Shown: positions 33,813-43,120, counted from the first letter of the stretch. The stretch: DNA of 64,000 nucleotides from Hoeflea_A sp965228785 (GCA_965228785.1 CBDDIF010000002.1:2790001-2854000); one strand, 5' to 3'. Program-made: numbers and translations. The notes: generated by a model from the sequence alone, not told the origin.

Positions 33813-34319
33813 TCAGGCTGCGGCGGATGCGAGCGTGCCACCCATCAATTCCTCGACGAACAGGCTTATCAGTTGCGGTCGTCCGGTGACATCCGCCTTG
33901 CGGTAAATGGCATTGAGCTGCGCCTTGATGGTCCCTTCCTTGGTGCTCCTCAGAGCAGCGATATCGGCGATGCCGAGGCCCTTGATGGCCAACAGGGCGA
34001 CATCCCGTTCCGACGCGGTGAGGTTCCAGGTTTCAAAATGGGCTTCCAGCAATTCCGCAAAGGCCCCGGACGCTGCCTTGAGCTGCTCCTCAACGCGCTG
34101 GTTGCGCTGCATGACCCTGCGCATCTCCAGGCCGGTGGCAGTCATGCTGATGATCAGGGCGATCACGACGGCGTATTCGAAACTGTCCGTGTCCTTGATG
34201 AGACTGAGTTGATCCAACCTGAAGACGTCGGCCAGGGCATCGGCCAGCAGAAACAGCACGCAGAACAATTGCAGGGCAAACAAGGCCGCCAGACCGTATC
34301 GTTTTGAAATCGCTGTCAT
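33813..34319 (-). CDS. Membrane-anchored LuxR-type HTH regulator
   Basis: A 168-residue protein with two N-terminal membrane helices (about residues 9-30 and 44-62), a coiled-coil-like linker (RRVMQRNQRVEEQLKAASG) and a C-terminal LuxR-type DNA-binding domain (LTASERDVALLAIKGLGIADIAALR...). The DNA-binding end should face the cytoplasm. It lies downstream of the PepSY and ferric-reductase-like genes on the same strand and could report on the membrane redox system. The ATG at 34319 is used; the longer upstream reading frame is Pro/Gly-rich and unconvincing. Confidence 0.8.
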   Translation of the reverse strand: MTAISKRYGLAALFALQLFCVLFLLADALADVFRLDQLSLIKDTDSFEYAVVIALIISMTATGLEMRRVMQRNQRVEEQLKAASGAFAELLEAHFETWNLTASERDVALLAIKGLGIADIAALRSTKEGTIKAQLNAIYRKADVTGRPQLISLFVEELMGGTLASAAA

Positions 34320-34496
34320 GAAATCCCGTGATCCTGATGCTGTCCCGCCCTCATGATATCTCGGTGTGCGCCTCGACGCCATGACCGTGCCAGGCGCCGC
34401 GAAAGGCCCTGCAATCAGCGCCCGCTGCCACAGCGGACCGGCAGGGGGGCCGGGATGCGGTGGTGGCAGCGGGCCTGTCGACACCAAGAAACGCGG

Positions 34497-34778
34497 CTAG
34501 TCGGTCTCGTCTTCGAGCTCCAGAACCTTGCCAGTCTCGGCGTCGATCTCGATTTCAAATTCCTTGTTGTTTGCCGTGACTTCGGCTTCGATCCGGCCAT
34601 CTTCCGTCTCGATTTCCGAGATCGTGTAACCCAGCTTGTCCAGCGCCGCGCTTACTTCCGGCACCGTCGTGCCGAGTACGGTTCCCGTTGCCAGTTCTGC
34701 CTGTGCCAAGGCCGGGGCCAGAACAAGGCCGGCAGCCAATGCGGCTGGAATGGTCAGTTTTCCGAGCTTCGTTGTCAT
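34497..34778 (-). CDS. PepSY-domain periplasmic protein (first copy)
   Basis: A 93-residue-class protein with a signal peptide ending at AQA and one PepSY domain: GTVLGTTVPEVSAALDKLGY, then IEAEVTANNKEFEIEIDAETGKV. PepSY proteins bind or restrain partners in the envelope and often accompany ferric reductases and two-component systems. AAAGGA precedes the ATG at 34778. It lies between the ferric-reductase-like gene and the LuxR-type gene and is a paralogue of the protein at 37235. Confidence 0.85.
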   Translation of the reverse strand: MTTKLGKLTIPAALAAGLVLAPALAQAELATGTVLGTTVPEVSAALDKLGYTISEIETEDGRIEAEVTANNKEFEIEIDAETGKVLELEDETD

Positions 34779-34861
34779 CAGATTTCCTTTCTTGCTTTTC
34801 AAAACATCCGTTCGCGACGGATATTCGGCATCTGGGACCGTTCGTCCGGCGTCGCCATCGG

Positions 34862-36208
34862 CTAAAGGCTTAAACCGGCCGTTTCTCCCTTTGGTTTAGA
34901 ACTGAAAACACCGAATGACGGCGGCAACGACACCAACCATTGCGCCAACCGCCGCAGTCCCAGACCGGAGCGGATTTCGAACATCTCGTAATGGAAGCAG
35001 GACGATCGAAGGCCCCGTTCGCACAGCCCGGTCCGCAGAGTTTCCCGCATGCCTTTCGGACCGCAGAAATGAACCTGCGCATCAACCAGCGAGGCTGTTT
35101 CAGCAATCCGTTCGGCCGTCAGGCGGTCGCCGGCGGTGGAATCAACCAGGTGAACCGTGAAGCGAGGGTCCGATAACGCGATCAAATTCAACTCGTCGAG
35201 ATGGGCGGCCGCCCCCAGCCCCCGGACACAAAGGAACAGATCGATCGGCGAGTGATCCGGTTCAAGCGCCTGCGCCCATGCGACAAAGGGGGTTATCCCG
35301 ATCCCACCGGCAATCCAGATCTCACGCTTGGCGCCGCGACGGCGAAAGAACCGACCATAGGGCGGTGAGACGAGCGCATGCGATCCAACCTCCAGTTCGC
35401 GATTCAGGGCACGGGTGTATCCGCCCAAGGCCTTGATGGTGAAGCGAACCAGACCGTCGGCATCCGGAGCCTTGCTGATGGTGAAGGGATGGCTTTCCGA
35501 GAGACCCGGCAGTTCGAAGCGAACAAAAGCGAACTGGCCCGCCCGGTGCCCGATCGACCTGCGGTCCGGTTCAAGCGTGACAGCCATTGCGTCTCTGGTC
35601 CGGTCGACTGCAACAACGCGATGGCTGCGCCAACCGCTGCCCTGACCACGGGGCAGCAGGGTGTAGAGATAGGAAAGAACGCCGGCGGCGCCGAAGGCCA
35701 TGATGTACAGACCCAAAGGATCGAGCGTTGCAAAGGGTTTGGCAATCAGCGCAAAGTGGAGCAACGCCACGGCGAAAAACGCACCCATGAACTTATGGGT
35801 CAGATACCACAGACGATACGGAATGAAGGTGGCAACGGTGATAATCGCCAAGATCAGCAGTCCATAGAGACTGACTTCGCCGAAGGTTTCGGCGAGATCA
35901 GTCAGCGCGGCATCTCCGCCAACACCTCCGGCCTCCGCATCCAGAGTGTCGTGGAGCAGTATGGCGGCCATGGCGCCAATGCCGAGCCATTTGTGCAAAA
36001 CATAAATGCGGTCGAGGCCGCCGAAGACCGGTTCCAGAATTCGCAATCGTGTGGCGAGGATCTGCCCCAACGCCATGGCAATCAAAGCTGCCGCGCCGGC
36101 ACATTCGCTGACAATGGCAATCGGATCGTGTCTCAAGGCCAGCGGCCCGAAGCCCGCAAGTGGGGCGAGAAGGGCTGCGACCACAATGGCTATTCCAAAA
36201 AAGCGCAC
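34862..36208 (-). CDS. Ferric-reductase-like transmembrane flavoprotein
   Basis: A 448-residue protein. The N-terminal half has six or so membrane helices with the haem-ligand histidines expected for a ferric reductase domain (VLHKWLG, LLHDTL, LTHKFMG, LLHFAL). The C-terminal cytoplasmic half has an FAD site (HPFTISKAPD), an NAD(P)H site (AGGIGITPFVAW) and FCGPKGM. It should pass electrons from NAD(P)H through FAD and two b haems across the membrane to iron, oxygen or a periplasmic partner. A GTG at 36208 with GGGGAG upstream is chosen over a TTG 27 bases earlier. Flanking PepSY genes are typical companions. Confidence 0.88.
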   Translation of the reverse strand: MRFFGIAIVVAALLAPLAGFGPLALRHDPIAIVSECAGAAALIAMALGQILATRLRILEPVFGGLDRIYVLHKWLGIGAMAAILLHDTLDAEAGGVGGDAALTDLAETFGEVSLYGLLILAIITVATFIPYRLWYLTHKFMGAFFAVALLHFALIAKPFATLDPLGLYIMAFGAAGVLSYLYTLLPRGQGSGWRSHRVVAVDRTRDAMAVTLEPDRRSIGHRAGQFAFVRFELPGLSESHPFTISKAPDADGLVRFTIKALGGYTRALNRELEVGSHALVSPPYGRFFRRRGAKREIWIAGGIGITPFVAWAQALEPDHSPIDLFLCVRGLGAAAHLDELNLIALSDPRFTVHLVDSTAGDRLTAERIAETASLVDAQVHFCGPKGMRETLRTGLCERGLRSSCFHYEMFEIRSGLGLRRLAQWLVSLPPSFGVFSSKPKGETAGLSL

Positions 36209-36435
36209 AAGCTGGCTCCCCGCCGCGTTCGGCAACGCGGCGCAATCGTATTGATAAAGATCGGGTTATCGGCCTCCATCGCCATGTACGAACGGGTGTC
36301 GAGGCCTGCAAGCCGGCTTTTTCGCCAATAAACCTAAGTTCTATGGGTGAGGACGCGGCATCGCATCAATCGTGCCTGACGAACAGGATCGATGAAACGA
36401 TTCCGTCACCGGGGTGATGGCGCTCTGGGGAGCGG

Positions 36436-37164
36436 TCAGTAGGGAATCTCACTCCCATCCCAGGCAAAAAGACCACCGCTCTTGGAGGCATCGAGACCAT
36501 CAAGCACATTCAGCAGGCGGGTGGCGCTGAAATCCGGATCGAACAGTTTTTCGTCCGGTACGTTCTTGCTGAACGGCGCCGACAATGCACTTTCGACGGT
36601 TCCGGGATGCAGACCAACGACCACCGCTTCGCGATTTCGACGCGCAATCTCGATCGCCGCGTTGCGGATCAGCATGTTGAGAGCTGCTTTCGATGCACGG
36701 TAGGCGTACCAGCCGCCCAGACTATTGTCACCAATGCTGCCGACGCGAGCTGAAAGGGCAGCGAAAACAGCACGTCCGTCGCGCCGCAGAAACGGGGTCG
36801 TGTGCTTGAGGATCAAGGCCGGCACGGCTGCATTGACGTGAAACAGCTGGTGCAGCGATTCAGCCGAGACTTCCCGCAGCGCCTTTTCCGGCATGTGACC
36901 TGGCCCGTGCAGCATTCCGGTTGCCACCAGCACCGCATCGAGCGGGCCGTGCACCGTCATCCCTCGAACCGCGTCGCCCAGCGCAACTTCGTCGGACGGA
37001 TCGATCTGATGGCTGCTGATCGCGGGATCGCCATTTTCAAAACCGGAGCGGGCGATTGCCTGCAAGTGGGCATGCGGTTGACGTTGGCGAAGCTGCCGCA
37101 GAAAGGCAGCGCCGATGGCACCGTTGGCGCCGAATACGGCAATGTTTTGAGGCGAGCGAGTCAT
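36436..37164 (-). CDS. Short-chain dehydrogenase/reductase
   Basis: A 242-residue SDR resembling CsgA-type proteins. The dinucleotide site is AVFGANGAIGAAFL; the catalytic Tyr/Lys pair lies in YAYRASKAALN with the Ser in the preceding SARVGSIGDNS stretch. The substrate is unknown. It lies between the two PepSY genes on the same strand, so it may be part of the same transcript, but the functional link is unclear. Confidence 0.88.
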   Translation of the reverse strand: MTRSPQNIAVFGANGAIGAAFLRQLRQRQPHAHLQAIARSGFENGDPAISSHQIDPSDEVALGDAVRGMTVHGPLDAVLVATGMLHGPGHMPEKALREVSAESLHQLFHVNAAVPALILKHTTPFLRRDGRAVFAALSARVGSIGDNSLGGWYAYRASKAALNMLIRNAAIEIARRNREAVVVGLHPGTVESALSAPFSKNVPDEKLFDPDFSATRLLNVLDGLDASKSGGLFAWDGSEIPY

Positions 37165-37234
37165 GGATATAGCCGAGAGTTGGTTTCACTCGACTACGCG
37201 CCGCCCTCGGTGCCGGATCACCGGCGCCGAATGT

Positions 37235-37507
37235 TCAATCCAGGTCGATTTCCCGAACCTTGCCGGTCTGCAGGTCGACCTCGATTTCGTATTTCCGGTT
37301 GTCGAGAATGGCTTCGGCCTCGATGTGATCCCGCTTCAATTCCAGTTCGACGACGGTGTATCCCTCCCCTTCCAAGCCGGTCAGGACGTCCAACAGGGTG
37401 GTGCCGAGAACGCTTCCCACAGACACTTTTGCCAAAGAAACCGCCGGCGCCAGTGTCAGGCAACCGACAAGAAGCGCAACAACAAGGCTTTGTTTTCGAC
37501 GGATCAT
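37235..37507 (-). CDS. PepSY-domain periplasmic protein (second copy)
   Basis: A 90-residue protein with a hydrophobic signal sequence (VVALLVGCLTLAPAVSLA) and one PepSY domain (GSVLGTTLLDVLTGLEGEGY, IEAEAILDNRKYEIEVDLQTGKV). It is clearly paralogous to the protein at 34497, with the same spacing of GSVLGTT, GY and TGKV. GGAG lies before the ATG at 37507. Two copies flanking the reductase/SDR genes suggest duplication within one envelope redox module. Confidence 0.85.
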   Translation of the reverse strand: MIRRKQSLVVALLVGCLTLAPAVSLAKVSVGSVLGTTLLDVLTGLEGEGYTVVELELKRDHIEAEAILDNRKYEIEVDLQTGKVREIDLD

Positions 37508-37588
37508 GGCAACGTTCTCCCAATCGGGTGCAACACATACGTTCAAATGACATATGGGGTGCGCGTCGACCGCCCACCAGCATTCGCA

Positions 37589-39379
37589 TCAGGAAAGAGC
37601 GGGCTGCCTGATTTCGTTCTCTGTTTCTGAACGCGTTTCGGTGCATGACAGCGCCTGCATGGCTTCGAACTGCGAAAGGAACACCAGTCCGGTCAGGCCA
37701 TCGAGGAAATGCGAGCGCTGCAGACGGTCCATCACCGGGCCTTTGACTTCCGACAGGTGCAGGGTCACACCCATGCTCTCAAGCCGCTGATTGATGGCCT
37801 CCAGTGATTCCAGGGCACTGAGGTCGATTTCGTTGATCGCCGAACACACCAGTATCACGTGCCGGATGGGCCGGGACCCGACCGCCCGATCAAACAGGAA
37901 GTTCTCCAGGTAACGGGCATTGGCGAAATAAAGGCTTTCGTCGACCCGGATGGAGAGAATATGCGGATTGGTTTCGACGCTGTGTCGCCTGATGTTGCGG
38001 AAATGCTCTGTGCCGGGCACCCGGCCGACCTCGGCTATGTGCGGCCGTGACGTCTTGTACAGGTACAGCAGGATGGACAGCCCCACGCCAGCAGAAACGC
38101 CAATCGATACACCGAAGCCGAGAGTGACCAGGATTGTCACCGCCACGGCGGCAAAATCTGCCTTCGAATAGGCCCAGCTGCGCGTCAGCACGGAAAAGTC
38201 GATCAGCGACAGAACGGCAACGATGATGGTCGCCGCCAGCGTGGCTTTCGGCAGGAAGAACAACAGCGGCGTCAGCACCAGCGCGGCGACTGCGATGCCG
38301 ATGGCGGTGAAGGCGCCGGCCGCCGGCGTCTTGGCCCCGGCATCGAAATTGACCACCGAGCGCGCGAACCCGCCCGTCACCGGGTAGCCGCCGGAAAATG
38401 CGGAAGCGACGTTGGATGCGCCGAGGCCGATCAGTTCCTGATCGGGCACGATCCGCTGGCGCCGCTTGGCTGCCAGTGTCTGCGCGACGGAGATCGACTC
38501 GACGAAACCGATGATGGAGATCAGGAGCGCGGATCCGGCGAGACTGACCCAGATGTCCAGGTCAAAGGATGGCATCGTCAAAGGCGGCAGGCCCTGCGGT
38601 ATCTCACCAACCAGCGCCACGCCATGGGCACCGAGGTCGAACGACCAGGTGACGAGCGTGGTAACCGCAACCGCCGCAACCGGGCCGGCTTTGGCGATGA
38701 TATCGACAGGGCGCGGCGAGAGACCCAAACCGGCCAGGAGCGGCTTCAGGCCGGAGCGCGCCCAGAACAGGAACAGTGTCGCCGCGACGCCGATCGCCAC
38801 GGTCGGCCCATTGATCAGCGGCAGGTTGATGATCAGCTCGGTTCCAATTGCGACCAGGTTATGTCCGGAAGCCGGAATGCCCAGAATATGCTTGAGCTGG
38901 CTGATGGCAATCAGGATCCCTGATGCCGTAATAAAACCGGCTATCACCGGGTGGCTGAGAAAGTTGGCAAGAAACCCCAGCTTGAGCACCCCCATCAGCA
39001 GAAGCATCAGCCCCGACAGAAAGGCGAGCGTAACGGCGGCGAGCGCATATTCGGCGGTGCCCTGCAGCGCCAGATTGCCGACAGCCGCAGCAGTCATTAG
39101 CGACACCACCGCAACGGGACCGACAGCCAGAACGCGGCTGGTGCCAAAAATGGCATAGGCCACCAGCGGCAGGATCGAGGCATAAAGGCCCATTTCCGCC
39201 GGCAAACCTGCAAGCAGCGCATAGGCGAGCGACTGCGGCACCAGCATGATGGTCACGATTGCTGCTGCCATCAGGTCGTTGGCGAAGGTTTCGCCGGAGT
39301 AGCGGCTGCCCCAGTCGAGAATCGGCAGGCTGCGGGACAGCGGCCCGCTCAAGAACGGTCTTTTGGTCACGGGTTTCAC
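37589..39379 (-). CDS. SulP-family anion permease with STAS domain
   Basis: A 596-residue transporter. The membrane part starts at about residue 30 with the SulP signature region (AAAIVTIMLVPQSLAYALLAGLPAEMGLYASILP) and spans to about 430 with 10-12 helices. A C-terminal STAS domain (about 475-580, VILVCSAINEIDLSALESLEAIN) faces the cytoplasm. SulP proteins carry sulfate, bicarbonate or other anions. As the last gene of the sulfide-oxidation operon it could export sulfate or sulfite, an inference from context. The start is a GTG at 39379, 57 bases after the SQR stop; no clear ribosome site decides it. Confidence 0.9.
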   Translation of the reverse strand: MKPVTKRPFLSGPLSRSLPILDWGSRYSGETFANDLMAAAIVTIMLVPQSLAYALLAGLPAEMGLYASILPLVAYAIFGTSRVLAVGPVAVVSLMTAAAVGNLALQGTAEYALAAVTLAFLSGLMLLLMGVLKLGFLANFLSHPVIAGFITASGILIAISQLKHILGIPASGHNLVAIGTELIINLPLINGPTVAIGVAATLFLFWARSGLKPLLAGLGLSPRPVDIIAKAGPVAAVAVTTLVTWSFDLGAHGVALVGEIPQGLPPLTMPSFDLDIWVSLAGSALLISIIGFVESISVAQTLAAKRRQRIVPDQELIGLGASNVASAFSGGYPVTGGFARSVVNFDAGAKTPAAGAFTAIGIAVAALVLTPLLFFLPKATLAATIIVAVLSLIDFSVLTRSWAYSKADFAAVAVTILVTLGFGVSIGVSAGVGLSILLYLYKTSRPHIAEVGRVPGTEHFRNIRRHSVETNPHILSIRVDESLYFANARYLENFLFDRAVGSRPIRHVILVCSAINEIDLSALESLEAINQRLESMGVTLHLSEVKGPVMDRLQRSHFLDGLTGLVFLSQFEAMQALSCTETRSETENEIRQPALS

Positions 39380-39435
39380 CGATTGAGGGCGCGTCCGGAG
39401 CGGACCGGACGCGCGAAAGGAACGTCGAAAGGCTG

Positions 39436-41109
39436 TCAGCCGGCTGTTACTTTTTCCGGCCGTGCCATCCACTCGCGACCGCGCAGCATGGCCTTCCAAT
39501 AGATCGGCGGCAGCATGCGTTCCTTGAGGAACCAGGCGGCGCGGCTTGGTTGGGTGCCATCGATCAGCCACTTGGGAAAGCTCGGCAGCAGCTTGCCGCC
39601 ATAGCCGAATTCGGCCAGCACGATCTTGCCCCGTTCGACAGTCAACGGGCAGGAGCCATAGCCGTCATAATGGGCGACTGGTGCTCGACCTGCGATATCG
39701 GCCAACACGTTTTCAGCAACGACCGGGGCCTGGATCCGCGCGGCCGCGGCGGTCTTGGCGTTCGGCGCATTCATCACGTCGCCGAGCGACCAGATATTGT
39801 CATGCACCTTGTGACGCAATGTTGCCTGATCGACATCGACCCAGCCGGCCGTATCGGCCAGTGGCGAGACACGAATGAAATCCGGTGCCGTCTGCGGCGG
39901 GCAGACATGGATCATGTCGAAAGGCAATTCGACCCGTCGAACCGTCTTGTCCGGCTCGTTGACATCGAACCAGGCCTTGCCGGCGTCGCCGTCGATCGCC
40001 ACGAGATTGTGAAAGAACTGGAGCGACACATCGTAGCGGCGCACGTAATCCATCAGCGCAGGCACGTAATCCTTGACCCCGAACAAAGCACCGCCGGCGT
40101 TGCAGAAGCCGATATCGATGTCGTCGAGAACACCGCTCTTCTGCCAGTGATCTGCTGACAGATACATGGCCTTTTGTGGCGCGCCGGCGCACTTGATCGG
40201 CATGGGCGGCTGGGTGAAAAGGGCGCGGCCGCTCTTCATCTGCTGCACGAGCTGCCAGGTATAGGGCGCCAGGTCGTAGCGATAGTTCGAGGTCACGCCA
40301 TTGCGGCCGAGCGTCTCGACCAGGCCCTCGACGGCATGCCAGTCGAGCTTCAGTCCCGGACAAACGATCAATCGCTGATACTGAACGACGCGGCAACCGT
40401 CGAGTATGACGGCATTGTTGGCCGGCTCGAACGCCGCCACCGCCGCCTTGATCCAATGCACGCCCGCCGGAACCAGGGATGCCAGAGTGCGGGCGGTTGT
40501 CGGCGCTTCGAAGACACCGGCGCCGACCATGGTCCAGCCAGGCTGATAGTAGTGAATGTCGGCCGGGTCGATCAATGCGATGTCGAGGTCTGAATTCCGC
40601 GCAATCAGGCTGGAGGCAACGGCGATCCCCGCTGCTCCTCCACCTACGATGACGATGTCAAAGGATCGGTCGGCCTTTTCCGTCGGCGTTTTGCCGCCAT
40701 TGGCGATGCGCCGCGCGACTCCGGCCATGTCATAACCGGCGGCATCGGCAGCGGCGAGGATTTCAGCCACCGGTTGTTTGCCGGCCTGTGACAGCGACCA
40801 CAGCGTTGTCGACCGGGTGCCGGTGCGGCAATAGGCCAGAACAGGACCTGGCAGGTCCCGCATCGCTTCTGCAAAGGCGGTGACGTCATCATCACCGACC
40901 TTGCCGGCGGTCACGGGGATATAACGGGCTTCGAGGCCCGCGGCCTGCGCCGCCCGCTCGATCTCTTGGAAGACCGGCTGATCGGCGCCTTCACCATCAG
41001 GCCGATTGCAGATCACCGCGCGGTAACCGTTTTCAGCCAGGGTTTGCAAATCGCCGATGGCGATCTGCGGGCCGACGGACAGGTCGTCGGAAATTCGCCT
41101 GATATCCAT
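39436..41109 (-). CDS. DUF442 (phosphatase-like) fused to sulfide:quinone oxidoreductase
   Basis: A 557-residue bifunctional protein. Residues 1-135 are a DUF442/beta-lactamase-hydrolase-like domain with a CX5R loop (YCRTGTRSTTLW, C94 and R99). From 150 on it is a flavoprotein of the human-type sulfide:quinone oxidoreductase group: FDIVIVGGGAAGIAVAS binds FAD, and the two redox cysteines lie in IKCAGAPQKAMYL and GYGSCPL. SQR oxidises sulfide to a persulfide and reduces the quinone pool; the DUF442 part may handle the persulfide. The ATG at 41109 has GGAGG upstream. It sits between the persulfide-dioxygenase-like gene and sulP. Confidence 0.92.
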   Translation of the reverse strand: MDIRRISDDLSVGPQIAIGDLQTLAENGYRAVICNRPDGEGADQPVFQEIERAAQAAGLEARYIPVTAGKVGDDDVTAFAEAMRDLPGPVLAYCRTGTRSTTLWSLSQAGKQPVAEILAAADAAGYDMAGVARRIANGGKTPTEKADRSFDIVIVGGGAAGIAVASSLIARNSDLDIALIDPADIHYYQPGWTMVGAGVFEAPTTARTLASLVPAGVHWIKAAVAAFEPANNAVILDGCRVVQYQRLIVCPGLKLDWHAVEGLVETLGRNGVTSNYRYDLAPYTWQLVQQMKSGRALFTQPPMPIKCAGAPQKAMYLSADHWQKSGVLDDIDIGFCNAGGALFGVKDYVPALMDYVRRYDVSLQFFHNLVAIDGDAGKAWFDVNEPDKTVRRVELPFDMIHVCPPQTAPDFIRVSPLADTAGWVDVDQATLRHKVHDNIWSLGDVMNAPNAKTAAAARIQAPVVAENVLADIAGRAPVAHYDGYGSCPLTVERGKIVLAEFGYGGKLLPSFPKWLIDGTQPSRAAWFLKERMLPPIYWKAMLRGREWMARPEKVTAG

Positions 41110-41122
41110 GTTCACCTCCGGC

Positions 41123-42010
41123 TCACAGCGTGTTGACGGGGACCTTGAGGAAGCGGTTTCCGGCATTGTCGGCCGGAGGCAGTTCGCCGGCTCGCATATT
41201 GACCTGCAGTGACGGGATGATCAGCTTGGGCATGTCCAGGGTCGCGTCACGCTCCGTGCGCATCTTGATGAATTCCTCACGACTGGTGCCGCCACCGACA
41301 TGGATATTGTGCTGCTTTTCGTCGGCCACCGTGGTTTCCCAGGCAATATCGCGGCCGTTTGGCCCGTAGTCGTGGCACATGAACAGACGCATGGCGTCAG
41401 GCAGCGCAAGGACCTTCTGGATCGAATCGTAGAGCTCTCCGGCATCGCCTCCCGGGAAATCGGCGCGGGCCGAGCCGCCATCGGGCATGAACAGCGTATC
41501 GCCGACGAATGCGGCGTCTCCGATCACATGCGTCATGCAGGCCGGCGTGTGTCCGGGCGTGTGTAAGGCCACGGCCGTCAAGCCGCCGATCTGGTAGGTG
41601 TCGCCTTCGTCGAACAGGCGATCGAACTGGCTGCCGTCGCGCTGAAACTCGGTCCCTTCGTTGAACACCTTACCGAACGTGTCCTGAACGATGGTGATGT
41701 TCCTGCCGATGCCAAGTTTGCCGCCCAGCTGGTCCTGGATGTAGGGCGCAGCGGACAAATGGTCTGCATGCACATGGGTCTCGATCAGCCACTGAAGTTC
41801 CAGCCCGGCGGACCGGATGTGGGCGATGATCTCATCGGCATGGTCATAGGTGATGCGTCCCGCCGCATAGTCGATGTCCATGACGGAATCGACAACCGCG
41901 CAGGCCTTGCTGCCCGGGTCCTTGACCACATAGCTGATCGTGTTGGTCGCTGGGTCGAAGAAAGCCTTGACCTCCGGGTGGACGATCATGTCGATCGGGT
42001 AGTCACTCAT
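41123..42010 (-). CDS. MBL-fold hydrolase, persulfide-dioxygenase-like
   Basis: A 295-residue metallo-beta-lactamase-fold protein of the ETHE1/Blh group. The metal-binding motif THVHADHLSAAPYI is intact, with further ligands in LHTPGHTPACMTHV, FVGDTLF and CHDYGPNGRDIAW. Such enzymes oxidise glutathione persulfide to sulfite. The gene lies 13 bases before the DUF442-SQR start and belongs to the same unit, so it likely acts directly on the SQR product. Confidence 0.92.
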   Translation of the reverse strand: MSDYPIDMIVHPEVKAFFDPATNTISYVVKDPGSKACAVVDSVMDIDYAAGRITYDHADEIIAHIRSAGLELQWLIETHVHADHLSAAPYIQDQLGGKLGIGRNITIVQDTFGKVFNEGTEFQRDGSQFDRLFDEGDTYQIGGLTAVALHTPGHTPACMTHVIGDAAFVGDTLFMPDGGSARADFPGGDAGELYDSIQKVLALPDAMRLFMCHDYGPNGRDIAWETTVADEKQHNIHVGGGTSREEFIKMRTERDATLDMPKLIIPSLQVNMRAGELPPADNAGNRFLKVPVNTL

Positions 42011-42024
42011 GTCACTGCTCCTTT

Positions 42025-42468
42025 TCAGCGGGCACCGGTGGCCTCAGCCACGGGTGCCGCAGGTCGGTTGAAGAATTTGGCCGCGAACATGCCGGCCATC
42101 AGCGCGGCAACGAAAATCAGAACGTCGGGCTGCCCGGTTCCGATGACCGGCAGGGCTCCACCGGGGCAAAATCCGGCGATGCCCCAGCCGATACCGAACA
42201 CCGCAGACCCGCCCAGCAATCGCGGGTCGATGCGTTTGCTCTTGGGGAGCATAAATGCGTGTTCCAGCACCGGCTCCGACTTGCGGAAGACGAAGCGGTA
42301 GCCGATGAAGGTGACGATCAGGCCGCCGCCCATGACGAAGATCAGACTCGGGTCCCAGGTACCGGCAATGTCGAAGAAATTCAGCACCTTGGCTGGGTCA
42401 GCCATGCCGGAAATCGATATACCGAGGCCGAAGACGAGGCCGATGAGATAGGCAGAAATCAAACGCAT
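42025..42468 (-). CDS. YeeE/YedE-family membrane protein (C-terminal half-type)
   Basis: A 147-residue membrane protein with four helices and the family motifs GLGISISGMADPAKVLNFFD and FGIGWGIAGFCPGGAL; the Cys in GFCPGG is the conserved one. YeeE/YedE proteins take up thiosulfate or related sulfur species. This one and the next gene form a split pair equivalent to one full-length transporter. The start at 42468 lies two bases after the upstream gene's stop. Confidence 0.9.
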   Translation of the reverse strand: MRLISAYLIGLVFGLGISISGMADPAKVLNFFDIAGTWDPSLIFVMGGGLIVTFIGYRFVFRKSEPVLEHAFMLPKSKRIDPRLLGGSAVFGIGWGIAGFCPGGALPVIGTGQPDVLIFVAALMAGMFAAKFFNRPAAPVAEATGAR

Positions 42469-42470
42469 GA

Positions 42471-42911
42471 TCAGCCTCCCACCACATGGCGGACGACGAA
42501 AACCGTGGCGAAGGTCGACACCATGAAAGTCAGCGTCGCGGCGATCGAGCGCGGCGACAGCCGGGCCATCCCGCAGACGCCATGGCCTGATGTACAGCCG
42601 CTGCCGAACATCACGCCGATGCCGACAATGAGGCCGCCGACAACCAGCATCGGTGTTGAGACCGGCACCGTGACGGTCGGCATCGACCCCGAGGCGAAAA
42701 GGTAGACCAGCGGCGCCGACACCATACCGGCGAGCACCGCTGCCCGCCACTGCCAGTCGCGAAATCCGGCCGGCGACAGGAAGCCGGAGAGGATGCCGGT
42801 GGCACCCATGATGCGGCCGTGGATCAACATCAGTAGCACGGCGGACAGGCCAATGAGAACGCCGCCGGCCAGCGACAGCCAGGGAGTGAACTGCGTTTCA
42901 AACATGGTCAT
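42471..42911 (-). CDS. YeeE/YedE-family membrane protein (N-terminal half-type)
   Basis: A 146-residue membrane protein with YeeE/YedE motifs GGVLIGLSAVLLMLIHGRIMGATGILSG and FGSGCTSGHGVCGMARLS, with the conserved Cys pair. Its ATG at 42911 overlaps the upstream TGA as ATGA, indicating translational coupling. With the downstream half it probably forms a sulfur-compound channel in the sulfide-handling operon. Confidence 0.9.
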   Translation of the reverse strand: MTMFETQFTPWLSLAGGVLIGLSAVLLMLIHGRIMGATGILSGFLSPAGFRDWQWRAAVLAGMVSAPLVYLFASGSMPTVTVPVSTPMLVVGGLIVGIGVMFGSGCTSGHGVCGMARLSPRSIAATLTFMVSTFATVFVVRHVVGG

Positions 42912-43120
42912 GCTCTGCAGGTTCTCAAACCGAACAGGCGGTAGAGGGGGCAGAAACGGAACAAGGCCGTCGCCGCCAGAATGACGCCCACGGCATAGGT
43001 ACCGACAAGGGCATACGGATTGGTCCAAATGTCGCTGGCGAAAAAAGTCGGCGTCAACTGCAGGACAAGACCCACAACAAGTCTGGCCAGGCGATCGACG
43101 GTTCCAAGATTGGCGGTCAT
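42908..43120 (-). CDS. DUF2892 / YgaP-type small membrane protein
   Basis: A 70-residue protein with two hydrophobic stretches and the DUF2892 pattern: NLGTVDRLARLVVGLVL at the N terminus and FRFCPLYRLFGLRT at the C terminus, whose CPLY motif is characteristic. Such proteins often accompany rhodaneses and sulfide-oxidation genes. It is the first gene of the operon and is coupled by ATGA to the next one. The promoter should lie in 43121-43209. Confidence 0.9.
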   Translation of the reverse strand: MTANLGTVDRLARLVVGLVLQLTPTFFASDIWTNPYALVGTYAVGVILAATALFRFCPLYRLFGLRTCRA

